From positions 13,918-77,917 of the forward strand of contig DDWM01000047.1 in NCBI GenBank assembly GCA_002345925.1: a stretch of 64,000 bases of DNA, read 5' to 3'. The notes beneath the pieces were generated by a model. It did no database searches and had not been told where the DNA came from. It saw only the letters and a program-made list of their open reading frames with translations. This DNA comes from Actinobacteria bacterium UBA2286 (GTDB lineage Bacteria; Actinomycetota; Coriobacteriia; Anaerosomatales; Anaerosomataceae). Of this stretch, positions 26,385-35,299 are shown one piece after another (positions within the stretch are counted from its first letter, which is position 1; each line of letters starts with the position of its first letter). The position numbers and the translations under genes are program-made.

Positions 26385-27304
26385 CCGAGCGCCACCATGC
26401 GCTCGACGGCGGCAAGCGCGCGCACTCGGACGTCCTCGGCAACCGTGACTTCTCCGGTCATGTCGCGGAGGCAGTCGCGGACCTTCGTGAGCGACGTGAG
26501 CTTCATGTTGGGGCAGAGCATCTTGGGCTCGACGTTGTAGAAGCGCTTGCCGCGCGCGGCCTTGGCCAGGCCGTGCAGCAAGCCGTTCTCGGTGACGACC
26601 ACGAACTCGTCGGCCGGGGAGCTCGCCACGTGGCGCAGCATGCCGCTCGTGGAGAGCACGGCGTCGGCAAGCGCGTTCACCTCGGGGCGGCATTCGGGGT
26701 GCGTGAGCACTTCGGCCAGCGGGTGGATGTCCATCATCTCGACGACCATCTCGGGTGTGACCTCATCGTGGATCGGGCAGTAGCCGTCCCACGCGACGAT
26801 CTCGACCTCAGGCAGCTGAGAAGCGACCCACGCCGCAAGGTTGCGGTCGGGTGCGAAGAGCACCTTCGGGACGCCGAGGGAGCGCACGACCTCGACGGCG
26901 TTCGCCGAAGTGCAGCAGATGTCGGTCTCGGCCTTCACTTCTGCCGAGGAGTTCACGTACGTCACGAGCGGCAGGCCGGGGTGCTCGGCCTTGAACGCGC
27001 GCGCCTGCTCTGCCGTGATCATGTCGGCCATGGGGCAGCCGGCGCCTGGCTCGGGCAGGAGCACCGTCTTGTCGGGCGAGAGGATCTTCGCGGTCTCGGC
27101 CATGAAATGCACGCCCGCAAACACGATCACCGAAGCGTCCGTGGCCGCCGCTTCGCGCGAAAGCCCGAGCGAGTCGCCCACGAACGATGCGGCGTCTTGC
27201 ACCTCGGCACGCTGGTAGTTGTGCGCGATGACAACGGCGTCACGCTCGCGCGCAAGGTGCCGGATCTCGGCCTGGATGGCGGTGATGTCTTCGCGCGGCG
27301 TCAT
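26381..27304 (-). CDS. nadA: Quinolinate synthase (4Fe-4S)
   Basis: 307 residues. It condenses iminoaspartate with dihydroxyacetone phosphate. The three cluster cysteines sit in PGAGCPMADM, WDGYCPIHDE and EPKMLCPNMK. Other hallmarks are AHNYQRAEVQDAASFVGDSL, FAGVHFMAETAKIL, and HPECRPEV followed by STSGM. The ATG (27302-27304) stands one base from the panC stop, so pan and nad genes form one transcription unit. Confidence 0.96.
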   Translation of the reverse strand: MTPREDITAIQAEIRHLARERDAVVIAHNYQRAEVQDAASFVGDSLGLSREAAATDASVIVFAGVHFMAETAKILSPDKTVLLPEPGAGCPMADMITAEQARAFKAEHPGLPLVTYVNSSAEVKAETDICCTSANAVEVVRSLGVPKVLFAPDRNLAAWVASQLPEVEIVAWDGYCPIHDEVTPEMVVEMMDIHPLAEVLTHPECRPEVNALADAVLSTSGMLRHVASSPADEFVVVTENGLLHGLAKAARGKRFYNVEPKMLCPNMKLTSLTKVRDCLRDMTGEVTVAEDVRVRALAAVERMVALG

Positions 27305-27305
27305 G

Positions 27306-28157
27306 TCAGACTCCCGTCGTAAGCTGCATGTTGTCGATAAGTCGGGTGTTGCCGAGGCGGACCGCGATGATCGCGCGCGCCGGAGAGTCGAGCGTTGCGG
27401 GCTCCGTGAGTGTCGCGAGGTCTACGACCGCGGCGTAGTCGAGCGTGGCCAGGGGCTCCTCGGCAATGCAGGCACGCATGGCTTCGGCGAGGAGCGCGAT
27501 GTCGCGCTCGCCGCCGAGTGCAAGCGTCTCGGCGGTGCGAAGCGCGCGGTAGAGCGCGGTGGCCGCACGGCGCTCTTCTGGGGAAAGGTAGGCATTGCGA
27601 CTGGAGAGAGCGAGACCGTCGGACTCGCGGATGATCGGACACGGCACCACGCGCACGGCCGCATCAAGGTCGCATACCATGCGCTTGATGATCGTGAGCT
27701 GCTGGAAGTCCTTCTCGCCAAAGAATGCGAGGTCCGGCTGAACGATATTGAGAAGCTTGGAGACCACGGTGCACACGCCACCGAAGTGGCCTGGCCGGAT
27801 AGCGCCTTCCCACAACTCGCCGAGCGGACCCGGCGTGACCTCCACCTGAGCGTCGGCTGCGTACATCGACGCCGTCGTCGGCGTGAAGAGCAAGTCGGCG
27901 CCCTCGGCCTTGAGCAGCTGCATGTCATGCTCGAGGTCGCGCGGATACGCCTCGAAGTCCTCGCCGGGACCGAACTGCGTCGGGTTCACGAAGATGGAGA
28001 CCGCCACGTAGTCGGCGCGCTCGCATGCCGCGCGCACGAGCGACAGATGGCCTTCGTGCAGCGCACCCATCGTCGGGATGAGCGCGATGCGCTTTCCCTC
28101 ACGTCGGGCGGCAAGAACCGCCTGACGAACTTCCTCCTTGGAGACAACTCGCTCCAT
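27306..28157 (-). CDS. panC: Pantothenate synthetase
   Basis: 283 residues. It joins pantoate and beta-alanine using ATP. The signature PTMGALHEGHLSLV (about 29-42) contains the HxGH-type nucleotide motif, followed by FVNPTQFGPGEDFEAYPR, FGEKDFQQLTIIKRMV and SSRNAYLSPEER. It starts two bases after the panB stop. No panD is adjacent, so beta-alanine must come from elsewhere. Confidence 0.96.
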   Translation of the reverse strand: MERVVSKEEVRQAVLAARREGKRIALIPTMGALHEGHLSLVRAACERADYVAVSIFVNPTQFGPGEDFEAYPRDLEHDMQLLKAEGADLLFTPTTASMYAADAQVEVTPGPLGELWEGAIRPGHFGGVCTVVSKLLNIVQPDLAFFGEKDFQQLTIIKRMVCDLDAAVRVVPCPIIRESDGLALSSRNAYLSPEERRAATALYRALRTAETLALGGERDIALLAEAMRACIAEEPLATLDYAAVVDLATLTEPATLDSPARAIIAVRLGNTRLIDNMQLTTGV

Positions 28158-28159
28158 GC

Positions 28160-29041
<882 letters not shown>

Positions 29042-29110
29042 CTGTAGCTCCTTCCCGGCAGTCCCGGCCCCGAACGCGGGGTCCAGGCAGCCCTTAACGG
29101 GTGGGGTTGG

Positions 29111-29116
29111 ATTATA
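29111..29116 (-). promoter_or_regulatory. -10 element (TATAAT) of the pan-nad operon
   Basis: TATAAT on the minus strand lies ~70 bp before the panB ATG, with a GC-rich hairpin (CCCCGCGTTCGGGG) and GGAAGGAG between them. No good -35 box is seen 17 bp upstream. The same TATAAT is kept in the duplicated copy at 31645-31650. Confidence 0.4.
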
Positions 29117-29201
29117 GCACCGAGGAAGGAGTGGGATGCGGCGCAATCCAGTCAGGGGGCGGCGTCTTTGTCCCGTTCTCCTGGCAAGGTGGATCCGAGC
29201 G

Positions 29202-29264
29202 ATACTAAATCCGTGTTTGCATACTAAAGTTCCAGCGTTTAGTATGCCAATATGGCTTTAGTAT
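29202..29264. promoter_or_regulatory. Four-half-site symmetric operator ahead of the winged-helix/nucleotidyltransferase cassette
   Basis: ATACTAAA occurs at 29202-29209 and 29221-29228, and its inverse TTTAGTAT at 29238-29245 and 29257-29264. All four are symmetric about base 29233: coordinates pair to the same sum, and spacing within each half is 19 bp. The block ends 17 bp before the start codon and includes the likely promoter. It is the expected target of the winged-helix protein encoded next. Binding is inferred. Confidence 0.75.
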
Positions 29265-29280
29265 CTCAGGAGGACCGGAC

Positions 29281-30261
29281 ATGCGGCACAAGGTCAAGAG
29301 CCTCGAAACGTACCTTCGCGAGACACTGCACACGCCGATCCGTCTGGAGCACTGGCCCGGGGCGACCACGCTGCCCGCCTACCTGACAGGGCAGTACGAC
29401 TTCTTCGACGGCACGGTCGGCAGCGCCCACATCCTGTTCCTGAGAAGCGCAGAAGAACCCATGCCCAGCGCAGCGAAGAAACATGAGAGTGCTCTGCAGC
29501 AGAACTGGACCGGACCTGTGGCGTTCGTTTTCGAGCGCATCACGCCGCGCACCCGCCAGCGAATGGTCAGCGAAGGGCTGTCTTTCGTGGTGCCCGGCAA
29601 TCAGGTCTACCTCCCCGCCCTCGGCGTGAACCTTCGAGAGAGGTACCGGACCCGGGTGCAGACCACAGACCGGCTGCGACCCTCGGCGCAGGTGCTGTTC
29701 TTGCACGTGCTCGCAAACCGCTCCCCCGCCCCCGGCACTCCGAGTGGCCTGGCGAGGCGGCTGGGCTACACGGCGATGGCGATGGGGCAGGCTCTGAACC
29801 AACTTGAGGATGCGAAGCTGGTCACTGTGCACAAGGAGGGTCGCGAGCGCCTGTTCGAGCTAGCAGGTGAGCCTGCCGATTTGTGGCTGCAGGCCCAACC
29901 ACTGCTCGCAAGCCCCATCAGGCGCAGGCGCTACCTAACTGGCGCTGCACCGTCGGGGCGCAAGGGACTGGCATCTGGCCTCAGTGCGCTGGCCACCTAC
30001 TCCGCCTTAGCAGAACCGATCGTCCCTGTGGTGGCACTCGACAGAGTCAAGGCCAAGAGCCTGCTGGAGGTTCGCGGCGTCCAGGAACTGCCCACCGCCG
30101 ATGAGGCCGAACTCGCGGTGGAGGTCTGGTCCTACGAGCCGGGCCTGCTCTCGGAAGGAGCCACTGTCGACCGGCTCTCGCTCTACCTCTCTCTTCGAGA
30201 CGACACCGACGAGAGGGTCCAGTCCGCGCTCGATGAGATGATGCGAGGCGTCACGTGGTAA
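29281..30261 (+). CDS. Winged-helix protein, putative AbiEi-like antitoxin/repressor
   Basis: 326 residues; the ATG follows CAGGAGGACC. The N-terminal half (1-130; LPAYLTGQYDFFDGTVGSAH, then PRTRQRMVSEGLSFVVPGNQ) matches no enzyme I know. Residues ~138-200 form a MarR-like winged helix (SAQVLFLHVLANRS, GLARRLGYTAMAMGQALNQL, EDAKLVTVHKEGRERLFEL). The C-terminal part resembles the variable domain seen with AbiE-type antitoxins. The stop overlaps the nucleotidyltransferase start by 7 bp, the classic antitoxin-then-toxin layout of type IV systems. Autorepression through the operator at 29202-29264 is likely. It could alternatively be a plain MarR-type regulator. Confidence 0.65.
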   Translation: MRHKVKSLETYLRETLHTPIRLEHWPGATTLPAYLTGQYDFFDGTVGSAHILFLRSAEEPMPSAAKKHESALQQNWTGPVAFVFERITPRTRQRMVSEGLSFVVPGNQVYLPALGVNLRERYRTRVQTTDRLRPSAQVLFLHVLANRSPAPGTPSGLARRLGYTAMAMGQALNQLEDAKLVTVHKEGRERLFELAGEPADLWLQAQPLLASPIRRRRYLTGAAPSGRKGLASGLSALATYSALAEPIVPVVALDRVKAKSLLEVRGVQELPTADEAELAVEVWSYEPGLLSEGATVDRLSLYLSLRDDTDERVQSALDEMMRGVTW

Positions 30262-31028
30262 GAGGTCTGAACGTCTTCCGCGGGCGCTTCGCCGGTTTCG
30301 AGGACCGCTACGTCCTCATTGGCGGAGCTGCCGTGGAAGTGGCGATGGACGCGGCGGGCTTGCAGTTTCGCGTGACCAAGGATCTCGACATCGTCTTGCA
30401 TGTCGAGGCTCTCGATGCGCAGTTCGCGAAAGCTTTCTGGGCGTTTGTCGCCGACGGAGGCTACGAGTTCCAAGAGAAGAGCACGGGCAAGCCGACGCTC
30501 TACCGATTCAGCAAGCCGACGGACGAGAGCTTCCCCTACATGCTCGAGCTGTTTTCCCGCAGGCCCGAGCTGATCGAGCCATCAGCGGACTGTCATCTCA
30601 CACCTCTGCCCGTCGCCGAGCAGGTCTCGAGCCTCTCGGCAATCCTGCTCGATGACGACTACTACGACTTCGTCCAAGAGGGCACCCGAGCGGATGGCGG
30701 ATTGTCGGTGCTCGCGCCGGAGTACATCGTGCCGCTCAAGGCGCGCGCGTGGATCGACCTGACCGACCGGCACGAGCGCGGAGACGACGTCTCCCGTGGC
30801 GACATCAAGAAGCACCGCAACGACATCATCCGCCTGAGCCAGCTCATATCGCCGGGAGCGCGGATCGCACTTCCAGATGCTATCGGCGGCGACTTGAAGG
30901 AATTCGTGGCGCGGGCGTTGCACGACGGTGCCGAGCCCAGGTCCTTCGGGGTCATCGGGATGACACTGGAAGACGTGCGCTCATTGCTCGGCGCCGTATA
31001 CGACCTCCCCGGGAGGGCGCCCGAGTAG
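30255..31028 (+). CDS. AbiEii-like nucleotidyltransferase (putative toxin)
   Basis: 257 residues. The minimal nucleotidyltransferase motif is visible: VLIGGAAVEVAM (about 21-32) and TKDLDIVLHVE (about 41-51, D-x-D metal pair). Later come LAPEYIVPLKARAWIDLTDR and GDIKKHRNDIIRL, the helical K-x3-D...H region of AbiEii/GSU-type proteins. Family members such as AbiEii and MenA add nucleotides to RNA ends and stop growth when free of antitoxin. Translation is coupled to the winged-helix gene. The target is unknown. Confidence 0.7.
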   Translation: MVRGLNVFRGRFAGFEDRYVLIGGAAVEVAMDAAGLQFRVTKDLDIVLHVEALDAQFAKAFWAFVADGGYEFQEKSTGKPTLYRFSKPTDESFPYMLELFSRRPELIEPSADCHLTPLPVAEQVSSLSAILLDDDYYDFVQEGTRADGGLSVLAPEYIVPLKARAWIDLTDRHERGDDVSRGDIKKHRNDIIRLSQLISPGARIALPDAIGGDLKEFVARALHDGAEPRSFGVIGMTLEDVRSLLGAVYDLPGRAPE

Positions 31029-31083
31029 AAGGCGTTCAGCTCCACGCTGCGTACGACGCTCGCGGGGCCAACGGTGCTCGCGC

Positions 31084-31536
31084 GTGACGGTGGGGCTGAT
31101 GCTCCTAGACCCCTGGATCATCGATCTTGGTGAGATCACCGGTGGTCAGATGGGCTACGCGGTACGCGTTCCCAACCCCGGGGCCTTCATCTTCCATAAG
31201 TCCCTGGTGTTCATGAAACGCAGAGACCGCCTCAAGAAGGAGAAGGACCTCTACTACATCTTCTTCGTGCTTGATACATTCCCGAAGTGGCGGGAGCTGG
31301 TTGCCGCCGAGCTTGCCAGGTTCGCCACGCGGAAGCCCGCTTGGCTGAAGAAGTCCCGAAAGAACCTTGCCGCGATCTTCGACGGCGCGGACTCCACAGG
31401 CGTGGATGCGCTACTGAATCAGAAACCTCAGACGGCATACGCCGACATGAGCGATGATCAGTTCCGCCAGTACGCGTTCTCAGTGATGTCCGACCTGATC
31501 GAGATGATGGACTCGGGACTCGCGGCCAAGAGCTAG
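31084..31536 (+). pseudogene. C-terminal remnant of a second nucleotidyltransferase (GSU2403-like)
   Basis: 150 residues from a GTG. It contains GYAVRVPNPGAFIFHKSLVF, then KEKDLYYIFFVLDTFPKW, the helical C-terminal block of GSU2403-like nucleotidyltransferases. The GG-x-D-x-D catalytic half is missing, and no good ribosome site precedes it. It stops 7 bp before direct repeat copy B, so it looks like a truncated gene left at the cassette border. A functional small protein cannot be excluded. Confidence 0.5.
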
Positions 31537-31543
31537 CGCCACG

Positions 31544-31673
31544 CGCGCGCCTTGGTGCTGGTGGTGGCGCTCATCTGTAGCTACTTCCCGGCAGTCCCGG
31601 CCCCGAACGCGGGGTCCAGGCAGCCCCTAACGGGTGGGTGTTGGATTATACACCGAGGAAGGAGTGGGATGCG
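31544..31673. repeat. Direct repeat copy B (truncated panB 5' end)
   Basis: It is near-identical to 29011-29140. Read on the minus strand it encodes the first ten panB residues ([10 protein letters not shown]) and then runs into a stop. The remaining 31674-31781 up to the next gene holds nothing recognised. The copy therefore marks the far junction of the cassette insertion. Confidence 0.9.
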
Positions 31674-31781
31674 CGACAGAGGCGCACAGCTACAGCAGGC
31701 GAATTGGGATTCCCTCCAAGCACCATACAAACCTCCGGCAGCCTTGCCGGTAATAGATGAGAGCCGCCTAATTCTCCCATA

Positions 31782-32414
31782 CTAGGTAACCTCAGCAGGG
31801 GGTCTACCCCACAGCGCTGTGATTCCAGTCGTAGCCAAGGCTGCCATCGGCACGTCAACTACTCCCGTCATGAATATCCCAAGGTAGCTCTCTCCATTGG
31901 CGGTTGAGGAGAAGCACCCCCAGAATGCGTACATTAACGCGAGCATGAGGACAGGAAGACCGGCGACAAGCAGGCCTCGGAATCTGCCTAGCCGCGACGA
32001 GCCCGAGCTCACCGCAAACCAGGCACCCGCGAGTGACAGCACAGGGACAAGTGGAAGCAACACTGACCATGGTACCCAGAACATCAGGAAACCAAGTCCT
32101 GGTGACGCCGCCAGCCCCAAGAAACCCGCAGCCAACGCCTTCCCACCACGCCAACGTGTCGTGCGCGGCAGCAGGAGAAAGGAACCGAAAGCACTGCCCG
32201 TCGCCAGTGCGATGACGGGAGCTACAAGGCCAGAACTAGAAGGACTCAGATTCGCCCATAGCCACAAATCAAAGAGCGCGGCCCCCGCGTAGAGGAGCGC
32301 AACGCACGCCGCAATCGGTGAATACAGGGCGAAGAAACGGAGCGCCAGTTCGCTCAGTTTGAGGCGAAATGCCTGGGATTCACCTACCCCCAAGACCGGT
32401 CTTTGATCAGCCAT
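31782..32414 (-). CDS. Polytopic membrane protein, function unknown (possible immunity protein)
   Basis: 210 residues with about five to six spans (about 30-50, 60-78, 90-110, 115-133, 148-163, 178-198). No family was recognised. The start ATG (32412-32414) overlaps by 8 bp the stop of an upstream gene fragment on the same strand, so it was the downstream gene of a coupled pair. A membrane protein encoded directly after the C-terminal part of a secreted toxin would be typical of immunity proteins, but this is only a guess. Lower regularity of codon use than in the core genes fits an accessory origin. Confidence 0.55.
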   Translation of the reverse strand: MADQRPVLGVGESQAFRLKLSELALRFFALYSPIAACVALLYAGAALFDLWLWANLSPSSSGLVAPVIALATGSAFGSFLLLPRTTRWRGGKALAAGFLGLAASPGLGFLMFWVPWSVLLPLVPVLSLAGAWFAVSSGSSRLGRFRGLLVAGLPVLMLALMYAFWGCFSSTANGESYLGIFMTGVVDVPMAALATTGITALWGRPPAEVT

Positions 32415-32703
32415 TCACGTATCCCTCCAGAATGCCCTTCGTCGCGCCGCGCACGGCGTCCTTATAGGACCCAGCATAGGACCAGTCATCTATTAGCCCC
32501 CAGTGGATGACATTCCACGGATGATCGAGCCAGCCGCGTTTCCCATCCAAACCCAACAGCGGTCTTCGCCCATGCCCAATGGCATCTTGTTTCGCATGTA
32601 GAGCGCGGCCAAGCAGCTCCAGCGACGCCTCGACACGACTGCGGCCGACGATATCCGACCCCCCCCCGAATGTAAAGAAACATTTTCCAGACGCATTCAG
32701 GAT
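32407..32703 (-). pseudogene. Decayed gene fragment with a 9-G homopolymer
   Basis: The frame is open for 98 codons with no ATG, GTG or TTG near its beginning. It ends KDAVRGATKGILEGYVNG-stop and includes ASLELLGRALHAKQDA and HPWNVIHWGLIDDW. It is coupled (8-bp overlap) to the membrane protein gene. A run of nine Gs on this strand (nine Cs on plus, near 32659-32667) could be a frameshift site joining it to another frame upstream, or a sequencing error. The product was not recognised. Confidence 0.4.
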
Positions 32704-32741
32704 TCATCGCACAGCAGAAGGGATGTGGAGTGAGATTGGTC

Positions 32742-32768
32742 AAGGAGACAGGCACTGGACGTCTCCTT
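32742..32768 (+). promoter_or_regulatory. Inverted repeat upstream of the DUF4143 ATPase gene
   Basis: AAGGAGAC (32742-32749) and GTCTCCTT (32761-32768) are perfect 8-bp arms around 11 bp. They lie 50 bp before the ATPase start. There is no T-run, so an operator or leader hairpin is more likely than a terminator. A TATTGT-like -10 follows at about 32790. Confidence 0.35.
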
Positions 32769-32818
32769 GTAGCGGTGAAAGATTCCTGGTATTGTTTCCT
32801 TTCTAGAAGGGAACACTC

Positions 32819-34135
32819 ATGGACATGCTCGAGCAACTGATCGTTGATTTCCAGGAACGCCCACTCCCCGTGGTCAGTCAACGACTTACGACGATGCCAG
32901 ACGCGCCGAACATGGCCCGGGTCATCATAGGAATGCGCCGGTCAGGCAAGACGTACCTGCTCTTTCAAGAGATGCAGCGCCTTGTGGAAGCGGGTGTCGA
33001 GAAGAACCGACTCCTCTACGTCAACTTCGAAGATGACCGCCTGCAGCCACTTGGGCCCAACGCGCTGGACTTGACCCTCGAGACCTTCTACCGGCTGAAT
33101 CCCGCGGCCCGTTCCGAAGGCGCATATCTCTTCCTGGACGAGATCCAGGCGGTGGACGGCTGGTCGCGCTTCGCGCGGCGAGTCCTCGATACCGAGTCGG
33201 CCCGTCTTTATGTATCAGGGTCGTCGGCCAAGATGCTCTCGACCGAGGTCGCCACGGAGTTCCGCGGACGCGGCTATGCGGTTGAACTGCTGCCGCTGAG
33301 CTTCGCGGAGGCGCTGCTGTACTCGGGTACCGCGCTGCCAACGGGAAGACCCGGGGCGCGCATGCGGTCGCAACTGGAAGCAGCATTCAAAGACTATCTG
33401 CGAGTCGGCGGATTCCCCGACGTGCAAGGATTGGCCGAGGTCGAGCGCATCCAGACCCTTCAAGACTATGTCCAGCTTGTTCTGCTGCGGGACATCATCG
33501 ATCGCCACGAGGTCAGGAATGTCCACGCCGTGCGATTCTTTGCGCTCGCACTCCTGCAATCGTCCGGTTCGCTCACCTCGGTGAACAGACTGGCAAACGA
33601 CCTGAAGTCGCGGGGCATCGCAGTTGGGAAGGATACCCTGTACGACCTTCTCGACTACTTCACCGACGCATTCTTGCTGTTCACGGTGCCCGTCTTCGAC
33701 CGCTCACTACGGGTTCGAGAGGCGAATCCTCGGAAGGTGTACGCGGTCGACCCCGGGCTCGCATTCGCAGTCTCGCCCGCTGGTGTCTCAAACCTGGGTG
33801 CTCGACTTGAGAACTGCGTGTACCTTGAGCTGCGTCGGCGCTTGCGGGGCACGCGTGATGGTGCCATCTCGTACTACTCCACGGCCGCAGGCAACGAAGT
33901 CGACTTCATCGTAGGCGACCCCGGGACCGACCAGACGTCTCAATTGGTGCAGGTATGCGTGGACATATCGAGAGCTGACACCCGTGAACGCGAAGTCCAG
34001 GCACTGGAAGATGCAATGAGGGAAACAGGACTGCGCGAATCGACGATTGTGACGATGTATCAGTCCGAAACCATTGCAGTAGACGGCGGCGTCATCCACG
34101 CTGTGCCCGCGTGGGCCTGGATGTTGGGGATCTAA
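32819..34135 (+). CDS. AAA+ ATPase with DUF4143 domain
   Basis: 438 residues. Walker A is GMRRSGKTYLL (about 38-48), Walker B is YLFLDEIQAV (about 103-112), and an arginine-rich sensor follows in SGSSAKMLSTEVATEFRGRG. The middle carries the winged-helix-like segment DLKSRGIAVGKDTLYDLLDY. The C-terminal DUF4143 part has a restriction-endonuclease-like core (YYSTAAGNEVDFIVGD). Members are common on accessory islands. Their molecular role is not settled, with nucleic-acid or protein remodelling proposed. The ATG follows AGAAGGGAAC. It stands alone on the plus strand between minus-strand genes. Confidence 0.85.
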   Translation: MDMLEQLIVDFQERPLPVVSQRLTTMPDAPNMARVIIGMRRSGKTYLLFQEMQRLVEAGVEKNRLLYVNFEDDRLQPLGPNALDLTLETFYRLNPAARSEGAYLFLDEIQAVDGWSRFARRVLDTESARLYVSGSSAKMLSTEVATEFRGRGYAVELLPLSFAEALLYSGTALPTGRPGARMRSQLEAAFKDYLRVGGFPDVQGLAEVERIQTLQDYVQLVLLRDIIDRHEVRNVHAVRFFALALLQSSGSLTSVNRLANDLKSRGIAVGKDTLYDLLDYFTDAFLLFTVPVFDRSLRVREANPRKVYAVDPGLAFAVSPAGVSNLGARLENCVYLELRRRLRGTRDGAISYYSTAAGNEVDFIVGDPGTDQTSQLVQVCVDISRADTREREVQALEDAMRETGLRESTIVTMYQSETIAVDGGVIHAVPAWAWMLGI

Positions 34136-34148
34136 GCGCGGCGAGCAG

Positions 34149-34571
34149 CTAGAGTATGCGAACCGCCACGCTCTCCCCGACCGCACGCGCAAGCCGTCGA
34201 TCAGCGGTCACAAGCTCGCACTTGAGCGCCTCGGCAAGCGCAACGTAGGCGGCGTCAAAGGTCGAGAGTCCGCGCTCGGCCACAAGCTCGGCTGCTCGGA
34301 CCATCAGCGCCTCGTCAGGCGAGACCAGCATCAGGTCCACCCCGAAGAGCGCGCGAATCGCATCAGACAACGCCGGCGACACACGCCCTGGTCGGCGCAG
34401 GACGTTCAGGACCTCATGCACCAGCAGCGCCGGTGCCGCCAGGCGAATCACGCCCTGGATATGCTGCTCCAGCAGATCATCCGCCGCGACCACGCCATCT
34501 TCGCCGTCTGTGATGAACCACTTCACGGCGATGCTCGCGTCAACGACCAGCAGCGGTGACTCAGCGGTCAT
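34149..34571 (-). CDS. vapC: VapC-family PIN-domain toxin
   Basis: 140 residues with the PIN acids at D in LVVDASIAVKWF (about 11), E in LVHEVLNVLRR (about 53), D in STFDAAYVALAE (about 105) and D in VTADRRLARAV (about 123). It overlaps its antitoxin by 11 bp, giving translational coupling. It resembles the PIN toxin at 15.1 kb in layout (same DASI-VKW opening), so the two pairs are probably distant paralogues. Confidence 0.88.
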   Translation of the reverse strand: MTAESPLLVVDASIAVKWFITDGEDGVVAADDLLEQHIQGVIRLAAPALLVHEVLNVLRRPGRVSPALSDAIRALFGVDLMLVSPDEALMVRAAELVAERGLSTFDAAYVALAEALKCELVTADRRLARAVGESVAVRIL

Positions 34572-34842
34572 GGCGGGAGCTCTCGGCAGCGCGAGCCTCG
34601 GCCACCAACGATGCGGTGTCGGATGAACCGATTCCGATATCGGCGCCGATGCGCTTCATTCGCTTGGCGGCGGCGGTCGCTCTCAAGCGCCGTGCCTCGG
34701 CCTCGCGGTCAGTCTGCGAGCGCGCGATGTAGCGCACCGAGGCCTCCTGGATCAGCCCGCTGCGCGTGATGCCGAGCAGCTCTGCCTCGGAGTCGATCTG
34801 CTCCAGCAGTTGCTGCGGCATCGAGATGTTGAGCTTGGTCAT
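34561..34842 (-). CDS. vapB: VapB-like ribbon-helix-helix antitoxin
   Basis: 93 residues. The RHH domain is at about 2-45 (KLNISMPQQLLEQIDSEAEL, GITRSGLIQEASVRYI). A C-terminal toxin-binding tail rich in Ala, Glu and Arg follows. AGGAGTG stands before the ATG. It is the first gene of the pair. Confidence 0.85.
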   Translation of the reverse strand: MTKLNISMPQQLLEQIDSEAELLGITRSGLIQEASVRYIARSQTDREAEARRLRATAAAKRMKRIGADIGIGSSDTASLVAEARAAESSRHDR

Positions 34843-34897
34843 GGGTCACTCCTGGTAGAGAATTCGCTTCACCACCAACATACCACACCACGGCGGA

Positions 34898-35299
34898 CTA
34901 ACCCAGTACCTCTGCGACCTTCAGTATCCGAATGCCCTCGAACGTCCCGAGCTCCATCAGGTGCCGGTCCCCAGAGACGATCGCATCCGCCCCGCCCGCT
35001 ACCGCACATTCAAGCACCCGATTGTCGGGCTCGTCGGAGATCACGTGGATGCTCGGCTCAGGGCGAACTATCTCGGCGATGCGGCACAACTGTCCTATCG
35101 CTTCGCGGACATGCGCGTCATCGAATCCGAGTACGTCGTAGAGCTTCTCGGCCTCTTCGGCGAGGATCGCAGGCGATGTGACAAGGTCGAACTCGCCTGC
35201 GATCACCGCGCGCATCAGTGAGGCAGGTTTGCCGCCAACGCCATACGCGGAGATGTAGACGTTCGTGTCGAGGACGAGCTTACGCACCGCGGGACTCAT
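34898..35299 (-). CDS. PIN-domain toxin of COG1569 type
   Basis: 133 residues. It opens RKLVLDTNVYISAYGVGGKP with the catalytic DTN, continues SPAILAEEAEKLYDVL and closes with NRVLECAVAGGADAIVSGDR, then HLMELGTFEGIRIL. The C-terminal block is typical of the putative toxin-antitoxin PIN family rather than classical VapC. The start codon lies inside the end of the antitoxin gene (20-bp overlap). RNA cleavage is expected from the family. Confidence 0.85.
   Translation of the reverse strand: MSPAVRKLVLDTNVYISAYGVGGKPASLMRAVIAGEFDLVTSPAILAEEAEKLYDVLGFDDAHVREAIGQLCRIAEIVRPEPSIHVISDEPDNRVLECAVAGGADAIVSGDRHLMELGTFEGIRILKVAEVLG

Noticed and set aside
25416..26540. 374-residue plus-strand frame opposite nadB/nadA
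   Set aside because: It is antisense to well-recognised NadB and NadA. His/Arg/Glu-rich composition is typical of reverse-strand shadows.
31552..31785. 77-residue plus-strand frame over direct repeat copy B
   Set aside because: It is read antisense through the duplicated panB leader. The same start also exists in copy A within panB, so it is an accident of the repeat.
32486..32881. 131-residue minus frame running across the ATPase start
   Set aside because: It crosses the DUF4143 gene's ribosome site and start. Only its neighbour frame (32407-32703) is coupled to the membrane protein and looks protein-like.
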